Source: Plasmodiophora brassicae (taxonomy: Eukaryota; Endomyxa; Phytomyxea; Plasmodiophorida; Plasmodiophoridae). Taken from it: a stretch of 64,000 nucleotides of DNA. This document shows, piece by piece, positions 10,492-22,600 of this stretch. The notes below the pieces were generated by a model. That model had not been told where the DNA came from and ran no database searches. It saw only the letters and a program-made list of their open reading frames with translations. The stretch's first letter is position 1; every line of letters begins with the position of its first letter. The position numbers and the translations under genes were made by a program. The stretch is taken from contig JASFAU010000018.1 in the NCBI GenBank assembly GCA_039704465.1, positions 62,001 through 126,000 on the forward strand, read 5' to 3'.

Positions 10492-12015
10492 CTAGCGCTT
10501 GACCTTCTTCGTCGACGACGACACGGGGTCCCCGTCGCGCCTCCGGTCGCGCAGGTACGCGTCGTGGTCGTCCTCCTCCTCGTGGTGCTGCGTCGCCGCC
10601 AGCGCGCGCTTCGCTGCTGGCGGCGCGGGTCGAGCGCCTGCGACGGGTGCGGGCGCGGGCGCCGGCGTCCCCGTGCAATACGCGTTGCGGAGCGTCTGGC
10701 GGCAGCATCGGTACCCCCAGCGGTTGGACGCCGGGTCAAAGTACGACCCGAAGACGGCGGCGTGGCCGCGCTCGACGACGTCCTCGACGTACTTGCTGCG
10801 GCGGGCGGCGGGTGCCGCGCCGCGCAGGACGGTGCCGTCGGGCGCGTACTCGGTGTAGGCCTCGGACTGCCCCAGGACCAGGGTCGGGTCGAGTCGCACG
10901 GCGCCATCCGCATCGGCATCGTCGCCGCCGCCGCCGCCGTACTTGTCGAGGATGGCGCTGCGGGCCGCCGCCCGCGCCTTGCCCGCCTCCTGCAGGTGCT
11001 GCTTGTACAGGAACTCGGCCTGGGACGGGGCGGCGGCCGGCGGCAGGGCGGCGGCGGCGGGCGCGTTGGGCGCGTCGGCCGCCGCCGCCTCCCAGGCGTA
11101 CGACTGCAGGCGGACAAAGTCGTGGACGTCGCCGGACGCGCGCACGAAGTTGTCGCCGGCGTACGCGACCTGGTCGGCGCCGACGCCCGTCCCCGCGTAC
11201 GGGTTGTCCCGCATCGACCGCGACTTGCTGTCGTAGTACGCCGAGTCGACGTCCAGGTTGATCAGGTACTTGGCGCGGTCCTCCCGGATCCGCAGGTTGC
11301 GCACCGTCGTGCGCGTTCGTGCGTCCCGCTTCTGCACGACGACGCCGGCGTCAGCGTCGTCGTCGTCGCCGGCATCGTCGTCGTCGTCGTCGTCGGACGT
11401 GCTGCTGCTGCTGCTGCCGTTGCCCGGCGACGACGCGTGGCGATCGGCGGACGACGCCGACGCGGACGCCAGGGCGGCGGCGTTGCGGTGCTGGCGGGCG
11501 CGATCCGTCCGCTGGAAGTGCTCGATGACGTCCGTGTAGGTGGCCGGGTCGTACCCGTTCCAGCGGTCGCGCTTGCCGTCGAACGACAGGTCGACCTGGT
11601 CGCAGACCTCGTCGGGGCGGATGTCGCGGCCCGTGTGCCGGGCCTGGCGCCGCCGCGGCCGCTCCGTACAGTCGCGGGCGACGTGCGTCATCGCCCCGCA
11701 ATTGTCGCAGGCGCCCGCACGGAACCGCGTCGCCGTCGTCGTCGCCGTCGCCGACGCCAGCAGTCCCCGGCGCCGGTACCGATGGATGTCGGAGGGCGGG
11801 GCGGGGGCGTCCGCGCGCTGGTGCTTCAGCGACGGGTGCTGCGACGCGTTCAGGTACCAGGGCGCCTCCGAGATGTACTTGGGGATGTGCGGGTTGATCA
11901 TGCGCCCGTCCTCGTCGACGGCGGCCGGCACCGCCCCCGACTTGCGCAGCTCGTCCAGCTCGCGCTGCTTCTTGTACTCATCGCGCGACAGGCGCTGCGA
12001 CCCGGCCGACGCCAT
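10492..12015 (-). CDS. SLU7: pre-mRNA splicing factor SLU7
   Basis: An uninterrupted frame of 507 residues. Near the N terminus it has the family block GRMINPHIPKYISEAPWYLN followed by HPSLKHQR, then a CCHC zinc knuckle (CDNCGAMTHVARDC) and the KRDRWNGYDP segment typical of SLU7. SLU7 acts at the second step of splicing in 3' splice-site choice, which fits an intron-rich genome. The start was set at the ATG giving MASAGSQRLSRDEYKK; a further upstream in-frame ATG would add only 11 unlike residues. A low-complexity Ser/Asp-rich insert lies after the knuckle. It lies 214 bp downstream of NPC1 on the same strand. Confidence 0.92.
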   Translation of the reverse strand: MASAGSQRLSRDEYKKQRELDELRKSGAVPAAVDEDGRMINPHIPKYISEAPWYLNASQHPSLKHQRADAPAPPSDIHRYRRRGLLASATATTTATRFRAGACDNCGAMTHVARDCTERPRRRQARHTGRDIRPDEVCDQVDLSFDGKRDRWNGYDPATYTDVIEHFQRTDRARQHRNAAALASASASSADRHASSPGNGSSSSSTSDDDDDDDAGDDDDADAGVVVQKRDARTRTTVRNLRIREDRAKYLINLDVDSAYYDSKSRSMRDNPYAGTGVGADQVAYAGDNFVRASGDVHDFVRLQSYAWEAAAADAPNAPAAAALPPAAAPSQAEFLYKQHLQEAGKARAAARSAILDKYGGGGGDDADADGAVRLDPTLVLGQSEAYTEYAPDGTVLRGAAPAARRSKYVEDVVERGHAAVFGSYFDPASNRWGYRCCRQTLRNAYCTGTPAPAPAPVAGARPAPPAAKRALAATQHHEEEDDHDAYLRDRRRDGDPVSSSTKKVKR

Positions 12016-12229
12016 TGTCGAGCGCCCCACGTCCCTCGTCGAATACAACGTCTCACGGTTGGTGGACCTAGGCCGTACCGGTCAGCGGCGAGTGCGCCAC
12101 GGACTCGTCACTCGCCGCCGCCGACTTCGAACGGACTTGCCGCGGCCCCCGCGCCGCAAGCCACCGACGGGTTATAGCGGCGGCCAGTTTATGGCCAATG
12201 GCCAATGGTTCATACGACGCGCCCGGGAC

Positions 12230-15200
12230 TCACGTGTGCCGATCGCGATCGTGCTGCAGGAGCGGGTGGCGGGCATCGTCGTCACCCTGCCCGGACGACG
12301 TGTCGGCGACGTCCGGTGCGAGCAGGCTGAGCAGGACGGGGAGGAAGACGAGGCCGTGCAGGGCGCCGACGGCGCAGATCAGCATGTACATGCGCGCGTA
12401 GTACACCTGGATCAGGGGCGTCCTGCTGAGGAAGAGGACGGCCAGGCCGGTGACCTTGGTCAGGACGATGCCGCGGACGACGCTGCTGCCCGTGTCGGAC
12501 AGGGCCTGCCTGACGCGCTGGTCGCGGGACCCGCCCCCGATGCCCACGAACCGGTGCACGACCGGGACGCAGAACTCGACGGCCAGGCCGAGGCCGGTGA
12601 CCAGGTTGACGACGGAGACGGCGTTCAGCATGCAGGACGCCAGCGTCATCAGGCCGATGACGTCGGCGACGATCATGGTGATGACGCCGCCGACCACCAG
12701 GCCGACGTCCAGGTCGCCGAGCAGGACGACGCAGAGGACGATGACCGCGCAGAGCCCCAGCGTCAGGGACAGGGACGCCACCGCCTCGATCGTCAGGTAC
12801 TGCTCGAAGTAGACGTAGAACACCGAGTAGGCGAACACGGGCAGGCCGGTGAGCGACGACATCTGGTGCACCAGCGAACGCGACGACTGCGCGCGACCCC
12901 ACCCGTATCAGTACAACACCATCAGTGCTGCGTCGTCGTCGACGCCTACCTTCAGGGCGGCGATGAAGTCCGGCTGCGTCTTCAGCACCGTGTGGTACGC
13001 CTGGAACTGGACGGCGCCCAGCGACACCTGCCATTCGCCCGGGGTCAGCGACGTCCGGATAGGCGCTGGCACCCCCCCTGCCCACGTACGTTGCCTTGGC
13101 CCAGGGCCCTCCGCTGCAGGTTCCTCAGGTGCGGGACGCCACAGTGTGCACACGCCTGGGAGCACGTCGACTGCAGGAACCCGGGCAGGAACCGCTGGAA
13201 CGCCTCCGGTGTCAGGCGCCCGGTCGCCGGGTCCACCACCACCTGGTTGTGCACGTCGCGCCCGTCGCCGTCGACGCATTCCCGGCACTGGTCGTCGTCG
13301 TCGTCGTCGTCGGGATCGCAGTAGGCGCCCGTCCGCAGGTGGACGCGGCAGCAGGCGCTCGGCCCGACTCGGACGAACGGCGCGTTCGTCCACTGCAGGT
13401 AGTCGTCGACCCAGTTGGAGACGCCCGTGTCGACGTACGTCGCATGGGGCAGGCTGGCCGCGAGCGCCGCCAGCGCCCCCAGCGAGTCGTGGTTGCACTG
13501 GCGGATGCTGCACAGGCGGTTCTGCGTCTCCACCAGCGACATGTCGCCGCCGCCCGGCACGACCAGGAACATGGGCGGGCCAACGCGAAGCTCGGTGGCC
13601 ACGTCCCGCAGGTAGGCCTGCAGGTACGAGTCGCTGGGCAGGGCGACGGCGGGCTCCAGGCCCAGGTCCAGGTTCGTCCGGAACAGGTGCAGGCTGTACC
13701 CGGCCAGGGCGGTGAACGCGGCCACCACGGCCACCTTGACGATCGTCTGCTCTGCACGGGGCGGACGACCGTCAGCGGGACACTGTCGACAGGCGGACGC
13801 GCCACCCGCACGTACCGAGACACGGCGACAGAACGTTCCGCATGAACAGTTCGATCGGGTCGTACTGCTCGGCGGCCTCAGCCTCGGTGAGGGGCGCTCC
13901 CCGGCCGGTCTGGTTCGAGTCGCGTCGGCGCGCATCCAGCACGATGGCCGCTGAAAAGCACTGGCGATCGCGGCAACATGTCAGTCGCCCGGCAGAGAGC
14001 ATCCGAGGGGAAGCGCGCCCTGAACGATGACGTACCGCAACCTGCAGGACGAGGTTGCAGATGACGGCAACGGCCGCGTAGACTGCGAACGCTCGAACAG
14101 CTGGCATGCTGGTAAACATGCCCAGGAGGAAGGCGAGCGCTTCGCACGCAGACGTCAGACAGATGGAGGGTCCGACGGCTGACAGCGCGTTCGCCAGGCG
14201 CTCCTAGCAGCGGCGTTGACAGACGTCAGAGGCCAACACCTGCGACGTTCGCCGACGGCGCCTACCTCATGCGCCAGGCGTTTCGGCTGCGTCGAGAAGG
14301 CCTTGAAGATGAGGAACACATTGTCGACTCCAATGGCGAGGACGATGAACGGGATGACGTCGCCGATGATGAGCGTGATTTCGACGCCGCCGATAGCGCA
14401 AATGCTGACGGCGGACACGATCGACAGGATCACGACGCCGATCGCGACCAGGGCGAGCAGGGCCCGCGTCGACCGCAACAGGTACCGCAGAGGGAAACAG
14501 TCGCCCAGTGCGAACGTGATGTACAGGAACATGCAGAGGTAGGACACGAGGACGGTGGACGCGCTCGCACTGACCTGCGCGTTCAGCTCCGTCTGCAGCG
14601 ACTGCTCTGAGGAATACGTCGCAGACAGGCCCGGGCCCAGGACGCCGTCACGTAACGCCCCCTGCGTCGACGGCGCGTCAGCTGCGAACGATGATCCACG
14701 TCGACAGAGGCACCTGAATGAACGCAATGTAGGCCCGTTCCCATTGCTGGGCATCCGCGAGGCCGCCCGCGTCCGACGCCGACCCGTTCAGCAGTATGGT
14801 GACGATGGTGGCGGTCGCGTTCATGTAGTCACGAGCGGCGAGGTCGTAGCCGCCGAGCGCCACGTTGCTCATCGTGGGCAGCCCCGACCTGCCCATGCAG
14901 TCGTCGGCAAAGTTGTTCGTCGTGCAGTCCTCCAGGTGCTGGAGCAGGCGCCCCTCGTCGGACCGGGCGGTCAGCGGGTCCGCCCAGTACCCGAGCACCG
15001 ACTGTATCAGGCAGGGCTGCCCGGGCCCCTGACGATAGCAGACCGAGTCGAGCGACACGTTCCTTCCCGGCGTCGCATCGGACGCCACGGTCATCTGCTT
15101 CAGCTGCTGAAGCAACCCTTGCAGGTTCACCAGGAGCGGGAGCGCCACGCCGTCCTGCGCGCGACCGTGTTATTGGACGACCACGTGCCGACAGATGGAA

Positions 15201-16728
15201 CACGGGGTCACCCTGAACAGCGGCCGCCCATCAGCCGACTTGACGATGAGCTGCTCGACCCGGAACAGGGGGCCGAACGCGGCATCGTGTGCGACCTTCT
15301 CTCGGTACGCCTCGCTGCGCGCGTTCGTCCACAGACGCACGGGGTCCTCCAGCAGGACGACACGAGGGATGCCGACGATCGCGACCACGGCGACAACGGC
15401 GACGCTGGTGCCCATCCAGGCGATGGGGTGTCGGCCAATGCGGCGACCTAGGCTGCCGAACGCGTTCCCGATACGTGACGACGAGGCGGCCACGTCAGCG
15501 CGTGCGCCTGCGTCCGACTCGTCCTCGGGGAAGCGCATTAGGACGCGCGACGACCGCGACACCGACCTGATCACGGCGACCCAGACGAAGGCGAGGAACA
15601 CGATGACGGGAACAGCGAGTCCATAGAAGAACGCGTCATGACCGGGGCTGGGCAGGTCGGCTGCTGCGACGTCGAGCGTCGACATGGGCGGACAGGCGTC
15701 GTTGCAATCTGCGGAGGCGACGCGTGAGGCCCTTAGCAACGAGCGCCGGCCTCCCGCGTCGTACCAGAGCAGGCGCAGGCCAACGACGGCTCCGTCGTGT
15801 TGCAGCGGGTGATCAGGTCCGGTACGGCGTCCAGCGGGGCGATGCCCTTGGCGCGGGCGTCCTCATCGGCGGCAGGGAACCGGATCCACTCGGGCGACCT
15901 GCCGTCGCCGTGCTCCTCGTCACGGCCGAGGAAGTCGAACCATTCCCGCGGGGTCTTTGCACCGTCGAAGAACATGTCGAAGATCTGCAGGCACAGCGTA
16001 GGGTCATTCGGCAGGGACGGTTCCAGCAGCAGCAGCACAGGGACACACACACACACCTTTCTGCCGGTGGCTCCGAACTCTACGTCCTTGCAGGAGTCGA
16101 AGAACGCCTGCCCGTACCCGTCGCCGATGTAGTAGTTCGTCGACCGGACGACAGTGGCGTTCAGGGCGCTGGTCGTCGTGGCCGTGATCTGCGGGCATGG
16201 GTGCGGTCAATGCATTGCGACGTCGACGAGATGGCACACGGCGCACCTCCTTGAACAGGCTCTGGTTCGGGCTGCACGTGTACTGGCACTGCGGACAGTG
16301 ATCAGACAATTATCAGACGACGCCGGCGGTGGTGGAACGGCGGGCGGGGGACCGACAAAGAATTCCCTAAAGTTGCGGTAGCAGGCATTGCATCGCGCGA
16401 GGATGACGAGCGCCTGCTGCACCTGCGACGCCAGCTGACCGAACTGGCGTACGTCGCAGCAGAGGTTCGTCTCGTTCGCCAGCGACGGGCAGACGGTGCG
16501 CAGGTCGGCGTCGCCGTCGTAGAAACCCGCAGTGACCGGCTGGGCGCGTACGTTGGCGACAACGTTGACGAACCGGTCATCGTCGGACGCGCCACTGAAC
16601 CCGTACGCGACACACCACCCCGGCTGACGGATCACATCGGCGCAGGCGGTCGCCGCGACGACGACCACCCCGAGGAGAGCGCCGACGACGACCCGTCGCG
16701 GGTGTCCGGCGGCGCTGCTGGGCGCCAT
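12230..16728 (-). CDS. NPC1: NPC1-type intracellular sterol transporter (12 exons)
   Basis: Exons, 5' to 3' on the minus strand: 16357-16728, 16247-16288, 16057-16188, 15765-15984, 15212-15708, 14714-15154, 14266-14661, 14042-14203, 13816-13960, 13090-13751, 12950-13027, 12230-12886. They join to 1267 in-frame residues (human NPC1 is 1278). A signal peptide (VVVGALLGVVVVAATA) precedes the Cys-rich sterol-binding N-terminal domain with NLCCDVRQF, CNACYRNF and CQYTCSPNQS. The sterol-sensing domain contains VIPFIVLAIGVDNVFLIFKA, and the C-terminal permease half has GLGLAVEFCVPVVHRF and LHGLVFLPVLLSL. A dileucine near the C terminus may aid lysosomal sorting. The protein should export cholesterol-like sterols from late endosomes/lysosomes. 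One luminal loop carries a poly-Asp run from a GAC repeat. Intron 3 starts in a GT microsatellite. All boundaries were set by eye from GT-AG, phase and homology. Confidence 0.93.
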
Positions 16729-17083
16729 GGCAGCTGCAGAGGCGGCGTGCGCGACCGTCACGGCAACCCCCCTCGGTCGGGCAGGCGGCGCGATGTCCGC
16801 TGCGCACTTTGAGCGAACGCCAGGCGCATGTTCGTATTTGCCGGTACGTACGCCCCGGTTCATCGTCATTGAGCTGAGGGCGCGTGGAGATGTGTGTGTG
16901 TTCGTGTGCCGCACCCAACACTGTCGACGCCCTTTCGCAAACCGGCGTCGTCTAGATGTTCCTGCATGATCCCCCGTGGTTTATCGCCTGGTCCTGCAAG
17001 CCGCCCCTGCGTTGACCGGTTGCGTCGGCGCAGTGAGCGGCGAACTCGTCTGGCCCCGCGGCCCACGCCCAGTGGTGACGGCC

Positions 17084-17093
17084 GGAACATTCC
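17084..17093. promoter_or_regulatory. heat-shock-element-like palindrome 1
   Basis: GGAACATTCC contains the nGAAnnTTCn unit pair bound by heat shock factor. It lies 164 bp upstream of the HSP60 ATG. Factor binding is inferred from the motif and from the downstream gene. Confidence 0.55.
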
Positions 17094-17162
17094 GTCGCGG
17101 GGGGATGACTTCAGGCGGCAAAACAGGCGCACTCGGAGGCGGGGGTCGTCATGCTGCCCGGT

Positions 17163-17172
17163 GGAACATTCC
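17163..17172. promoter_or_regulatory. heat-shock-element-like palindrome 2
   Basis: A second identical GGAACATTCC, 79 bp after the first and 85 bp before the HSP60 ATG. Two identical copies in front of a chaperonin gene make a chance match less likely. Confidence 0.6.
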
Positions 17173-17256
17173 GGTGCCTGCGGAGTCCGTGGAGGGTCGC
17201 CTGCAGGTCCTGGCGGACTGACTCCGGCAGCGCCGCCACACCGCTACCGACCCAAC

Positions 17257-19175
17257 ATGCTGCGACTGCGTTCCAACGTCGCCGCCTCCAAGCGTGCCGC
17301 GCTGGCCGTCAGGGCCCTGTCCACTGGCAAGGACCTCAAGTTCGGCGTACGTACACGATCATCCGGCCGGCTAGGCCGGTGTGTACACCCCCGCCCGCCC
17401 CTATGTCGCTGACGTGCGGCTCTCGTGTAGAATGAGGCCCGGCAGACAATGCTGAAGGGCGTCGACATGGTCGCCGATGCCGTCCAGACCACGCTGGGAC
17501 CCAAGGGCCGCAACGTCGTCATCGACGAATCCTTCCGGTCGCCAAAGATCACCAAGGACGGTGTCACGGTCGCCAAGGCGATCACGTTCGCTGACAAACA
17601 GCTGAACCTGGGCGCCCAGCTCGTCAAGTCGGTCGCCCAGAAGACGAACGATGTCGCCGGTGACGGTACGACGACCGCGACCGTTCTGGCCCGGGCCATC
17701 CTCTCCGAGGGTATCAAGGGTGTCGCCAGCGGCATGAACCCGATGGACCTGCGCCGAGGTATCAACCTGGCCGTTGCCCACGTCGTCGACAACCTGAAGG
17801 CGGCCGCCAAGCAGATTGCGACCAAGGAGGAGATCTCACAGGTGCGTTCCTGCTGTCCGGTCGACGGTTCGTCGTTATTGAACGCCCCCGTCCATAGGTG
17901 GCGACCATCTCTGCGAACGGCGACAAGGACATTGGCGAGATGATCGCGACGGCGATGGAGCGCGTCGGCAAGGAGGGTGTCATCACGGTCCAGGAGGGCA
18001 AGACCATGATCGACGAGCTGGACGTCGTCGAGGGCATGCGATTCGACCGCGGCTTCATCTCGCCGTACTTCATCACGGAGAGCAAGCAGCCCAAGTGCAT
18101 CCTGGAGAACCCGCTCGTCCTCCTGTTCGACAAGAAGATCTCGTCGATCCAGAAGATCCTGCCCGTGTTCGAGTCGGCCGTCAAGATGCAGCGCCCGCTG
18201 CTCGTCATCGCCGAGGACGTCGACGGCGAGGCCCTGGCCACCATGATCCTCAACAAGCTTCGCGGCAACGTCAAGATCGCCGCCGTCAAGGCGCCCGGCT
18301 TCGGTGACAACCGCAAGGCGACCATGAAGGACCTCGCCATCCTGCTGGGCACGGAAGTCATCAGCGAGGAGACGGGCGAGAAGCTCGAGGAGGTTACAGT
18401 CGACCGTCTCGGGTCCGCGAAGGTCGTCACCATCACCAAGGACGACACGATCATCCTCGACGGCGCTGGCTCGAAAGAGGTACGTTCGTTGTGCGAGCGC
18501 ACGCACGCGTGTCCCCTCGTCTGACGCGCGACGCAGGCCATTGCCGCCCGGTGCGAGGAGATCCGCACCGAGCTGGCCGAATCGACGACCAAGTACGTCA
18601 CCGAGAAGCTCGAGTCGCGCCTGGCGAAGCTGGCGTCGGGCGTCGCCGTCGTCAAGGTCGGCGGTGCCAGCGAGGTCGAGGTCGGCGAGCGCAAGGACCG
18701 TATCGACGATGCGCTGAACGCGACCCGCGCCGCCGTCGAGGAAGGCATCGTCCCGGGTGGCGGCGTCGCTCTCCTGTACGCCTCCCAGGGCCTGGACAAG
18801 CTGCCGGCGGCGAACGTCGACCAGAGCCACGGTGTCAAGATCATCGCCGCCGCCCTGAAGGTGCCCTGCAAGGCCATCTGCAACAATGCCGGCCTCGAGG
18901 GCGCCGTCGTCGTCGGCAACCTGCTGAATGAGTCGAACGGCAACACGCAGAGCACGAAGGGTATGAACGCGTCGACGGGCGAATACGTCGACATGCTCAA
19001 GGCGGGCATCATCGACCCTGTCAAGGTCGTGCGCACGGCCCTGGCCGACGCGGCCAGCGTCGCATCCATGATGACGACCAGCGAGGTCATCATCACCGAC
19101 GTCCCCGCCAAGGAGGAGCCCGCCGGCGGGCGCGGCGCCGGCATGCGCGGCGGCATGGGCGACGAGATGTTCTGA
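17257..19175 (+). CDS. HSP60: mitochondrial chaperonin HSP60 (Cpn60)
   Basis: Four exons, 17257-17346, 17431-17841, 17898-18479 and 18537-19175, join to 573 residues, the same length as human HSP60. An Arg/Ala/Ser-rich presequence ([20 protein letters not shown]) suggests mitochondrial import. The core shows [75 protein letters not shown] and [14 protein letters not shown]. The tail is Gly/Met-rich ([13 protein letters not shown]). It folds imported matrix proteins as an ATP-driven ring. Two heat-shock-element-like sites lie upstream. The last exon from about 18584 onward is copied 5.6 kb downstream as a truncated fragment. Confidence 0.97.
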
Positions 19176-19648
19176 ATGGAGTCCTGACGTCCGACCCCTC
19201 GTTCCTGCACCTTCAGTGTCGTATCTTCTTCAGTCTGCCTCGCATCGTCTAAATCAAACACGTAATTCTTGATCGTGTATTGCCCGTTGCGAGCTGGTCG
19301 TATATCCACGCGGGCCTTTGTCGCTCTCCGTCCGGGTCCAGGCAGCGGGTCGCCCCGGCAACGATGGCACTGCCGCGTTTGATAGGAATGCCCCACGTCC
19401 CAGCTACGACCTTGCAGATCCATCCCGGGGTGTTGCCCTTGGCGTGTGCCGCCTCAGACACGGTCAAAACGGTCCTGATACCGGCCGACGTTGCCGCATC
19501 GGCACGGTGACCTGTGGCGCCAGTCCACCGACTGACTGCTGGTCACTGATCGGTCGGGTCAGAATTGCAACTGCGCGGGCATTAGAGACGCAGACGTTGA
19601 AGTCGCCGAGACGAACATCGGGAAGATAGAACGAGGGAAACAAAGCAT
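19176..19648. other. spacer between HSP60 and ABC1 gene copy A
   Basis: This 473-bp stretch has no supported gene. The tract around 19220-19360 and one around 19430-19510 recur in the corresponding spacer of copy B. The second also recurs near 24050-24150. No TATA box was seen before the ATG at 19649. Confidence 0.6.
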
Positions 19649-22600
19649 ATGGGGATTTCAGGAATCCATGCGCGAACGGCATCTGCTGCCAGGTCGTCGA
19701 CCCGGTGGCCGGCGCGCCTTCGCCCGAAGCTGGCCACCCTCATGATTGCGTCCGCTGCGGTCCTCGTCGCGTCAGGCGTCATCGTTGCAGCCGACCTGCC
19801 TCGAAACAGTGCGGCACCAGACGCCCTCCATGTGGGCAGTGCGAGGGCGAGTATTCCAAAGCCAGAGACGGGTCGTGTGAAGTGGACCACCGTCAAGGCA
19901 GCCGGTGCGGCGGCCGGTGTTGCCGGTCTGGGCTCTGCTTCATGGTGGGTCAACAACCGATACCTGAAAGGCAAGCCGGGACATGAACGGGCGGTCGTCA
20001 ACAAGGCCGGCGAGCTGGTCGCGTCGCACTTGTCGAACCTGAAGTCCCACGTGACGAAGGTGAACGCCGTGACGGCTGCGAAGAAGGGCGTATCGATCCT
20101 GGGATTCGATTGGGTCGACATGCTGTTCATGGCCGTGGCCGGCCTGTTTGCGCTCGACGAGTTCCATCCAGGTAGATAGGCGACGGTCGTCTTGTGCTGC
20201 ATGGATGTCTGATGCGGATACAGCTCCGACCCGTCCAGCCGACAGGAACGACATGGACAAGGACACGTTGGAGAAGGCCGGCGTCCCGTACATTCCTGAT
20301 AGCGAGTAAGGCTTGATGATCGGGCGGCTACAAGGCAGTACCCATTTAACCGGTGATATCCCATCAGGATCATGCCGGCGAATACGACCGGTGAGAAACT
20401 CAATGGCCTGCGCATGAAATTCGGTCCTAATGCCGTCTTCTACGTCATCCAAAGCGTTACGTAAGTCAAGTTCGGGTCACCTTCTGTGCACGTTGTCCTA
20501 ACTTTGACCTGCTGCTGGTAGTCTAAATCCAATGGGAATCGCTGATCGGATGCACATGATTGATGCTGTCCTGCGTCATGTCCGGAGCGACGACCTGGTG
20601 AACACCGACGGGGGCGGCCGTACAGCGCTCTGGAGCATCATCGACCTGGCCCTGGACGACGTGATGGCCTTCGACCAGCGCCTGCCTGTCATCCGTGCGC
20701 TCCTGACTCATGATGCCGTCACTGCCGACATGGTCAACCATCGGGATAGGCGTGGTGCCACCATGCTGCACAGCATCGTTAATGAGATCAGGTACGTGCT
20801 GTCTAAGAACGCCACTTGTGTCGTCATTAGACACTTTGCTAACCGCTCTTCTGCGGCAGGTTCCCGTCGACAAGACCTGGACGCGTTGGGTTCCTGGTCA
20901 ACATTGCCAACATGCTGCTGGACAAAGGTGCCGACGGGACAATCGCTGACAACGGCAAGTACGGGTTCACTCCCCGGTCGATGGTTATCGATGCGGTCAG
21001 GTGAGCCATTGATCAGGTCCTGTCACTGGACGGTCAGTAACATTGCAACCAAATAGTCGATGCGCCGTCGGGTGCCCTGCTGGTCGGGGGACGCTCGTCG
21101 CTCTTCTGACGCGCATGGGTGGCAGCGAGCAAGACGTCCCGGCTGCAACACCCTTCAACGATGACCATCGTCGCTCTGCCGCAATGCGAATCCGCAATCA
21201 CGCTGCCGACATCATCGAATGTTTCACGTTTGAAAACGAACATGGCGATCGAGACCCGACCTCGTGCATGGCGGACCTGGAGGACATCCCGGGGCCGACA
21301 TCGGAGCAGGCGTTCGTGGATGCCGCCGACGGGCACGCGGGCCTGCGCGCCCTCCTGGAAGACCTCGTCACGATGAAGCAGAACGGGCTTTCCGGTGAAT
21401 CTGAGTACGAAGCGATCAGGAAGATGCCGGTTAACGAAATGGCGTTGCGTTCAAAGTCGCAGGAGGCGGTTCTCTGGGCCCGCTTTCACCCCAAGAACAA
21501 CCCGTTCGTGCAGTTGCGAACGACATTCGGCCGCGTGCTGGTACTCCCTCAGGAGCAGGTGCGCGTCTCCACATGCAACGCGTTATACGCGTTTGTCTTG
21601 GAGTCGTGTCGTCGCATGCTGCACATGTTCGACATTCTGGCCGGCAGGAACAGCAATGAACCGAGGACCAAGGTACGCATGATGGCGTCGTTCCTGCGAA
21701 CCGACATTCGGGACGACGTGTACACGGCTGTGTCGAACGTGGCCATGAGTGGTGGCCCTGTCCTCATGAAGACGTTCCAGGGGGTCGCCAGCTGGTTCGT
21801 CGACCCTGCCATGGCCGCCAAGGCCTTCACCTTCTTCAGCGGCATTCGTCCCATGCCGCGCGCTGATCTGGACTTCCAATTGCAGGCCGACTTCAACGCC
21901 GACGAAGACCGCATCGTGCCCCATTTCGACCGCGACCACGCCATCGGCGCCGCCAGCATTGCCGAAGGCCACCGGACAGAGTACGACGGGAAGCCGGCCT
22001 TCGCCAAAGTCAAACGGCGGTTCGTCGACGACATGTTCGAGGAAGAGAATCGGCACTTTCAGCGCAACTACTGGGGCGCCATGAAGAAGGCGAGGAACCC
22101 GGATCCGACAGCGGGCCGGCTGCGTTTGATGAAGACACAGGGATACAGATCCCGCGCTGGCATGGCTGGCTACCTGCAGCCGACCTTCCTGCGCATCCCA
22201 TCCGACCTGTCGTTCGCCAACGAAGCGACGGCGATCCGGGTCGCCGCAGCCGTGTTCGCACCACTGTCCCCGCGCGTCAAGGTTCCCACCGTCCTCCTCA
22301 ACACGTCGAACGTCCTCGTCATGACGCTGGCGCCGGGTGACGGCACGCTGGCCACATGGACGCCGTCGCCGTCGGAGGGCGGCCGCGACGTCTGCGACCT
22401 GGTCGGGTCGTTCGAGATGTTCGCGCGCGCCTGGTTCGAGAACATGCTCTTCAGCGAAGCGCGGACGATGATCCACAGCGACCTGCATCCCGGGAACTTC
22501 ATGTACAAGTACGTGCCCGGCGACAGGCAGTACCGGGAGTCGGGCCTGACCGTCCTCGACTGGGGCCAGCACATCGTCATGGAGAACGGCGTCAGCCGTG

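Larger units (their letters stand above)
16729..17256. other. divergent NPC1/HSP60 intergenic region
   Basis: This 528-bp region lies between two divergently transcribed start codons and probably holds both promoters. No TATA box was seen. The only recognisable elements are two identical 10-bp palindromes listed separately. No conserved protein is encoded here. Confidence 0.6.

Noticed and set aside
13905..13930. tRNA B-box-like sequence ggttcgagtc
   Set aside because: No matching A box, acceptor stem or anticodon arm; it lies in an NPC1 exon.
20372..20460. Separate start codon for the ankyrin-ABC1 part at 20372 (and 26322)
   Set aside because: A conserved gtaagg donor and an acceptor just before the ATG join the upstream exon in frame in both copies, so a single gene is the better model.
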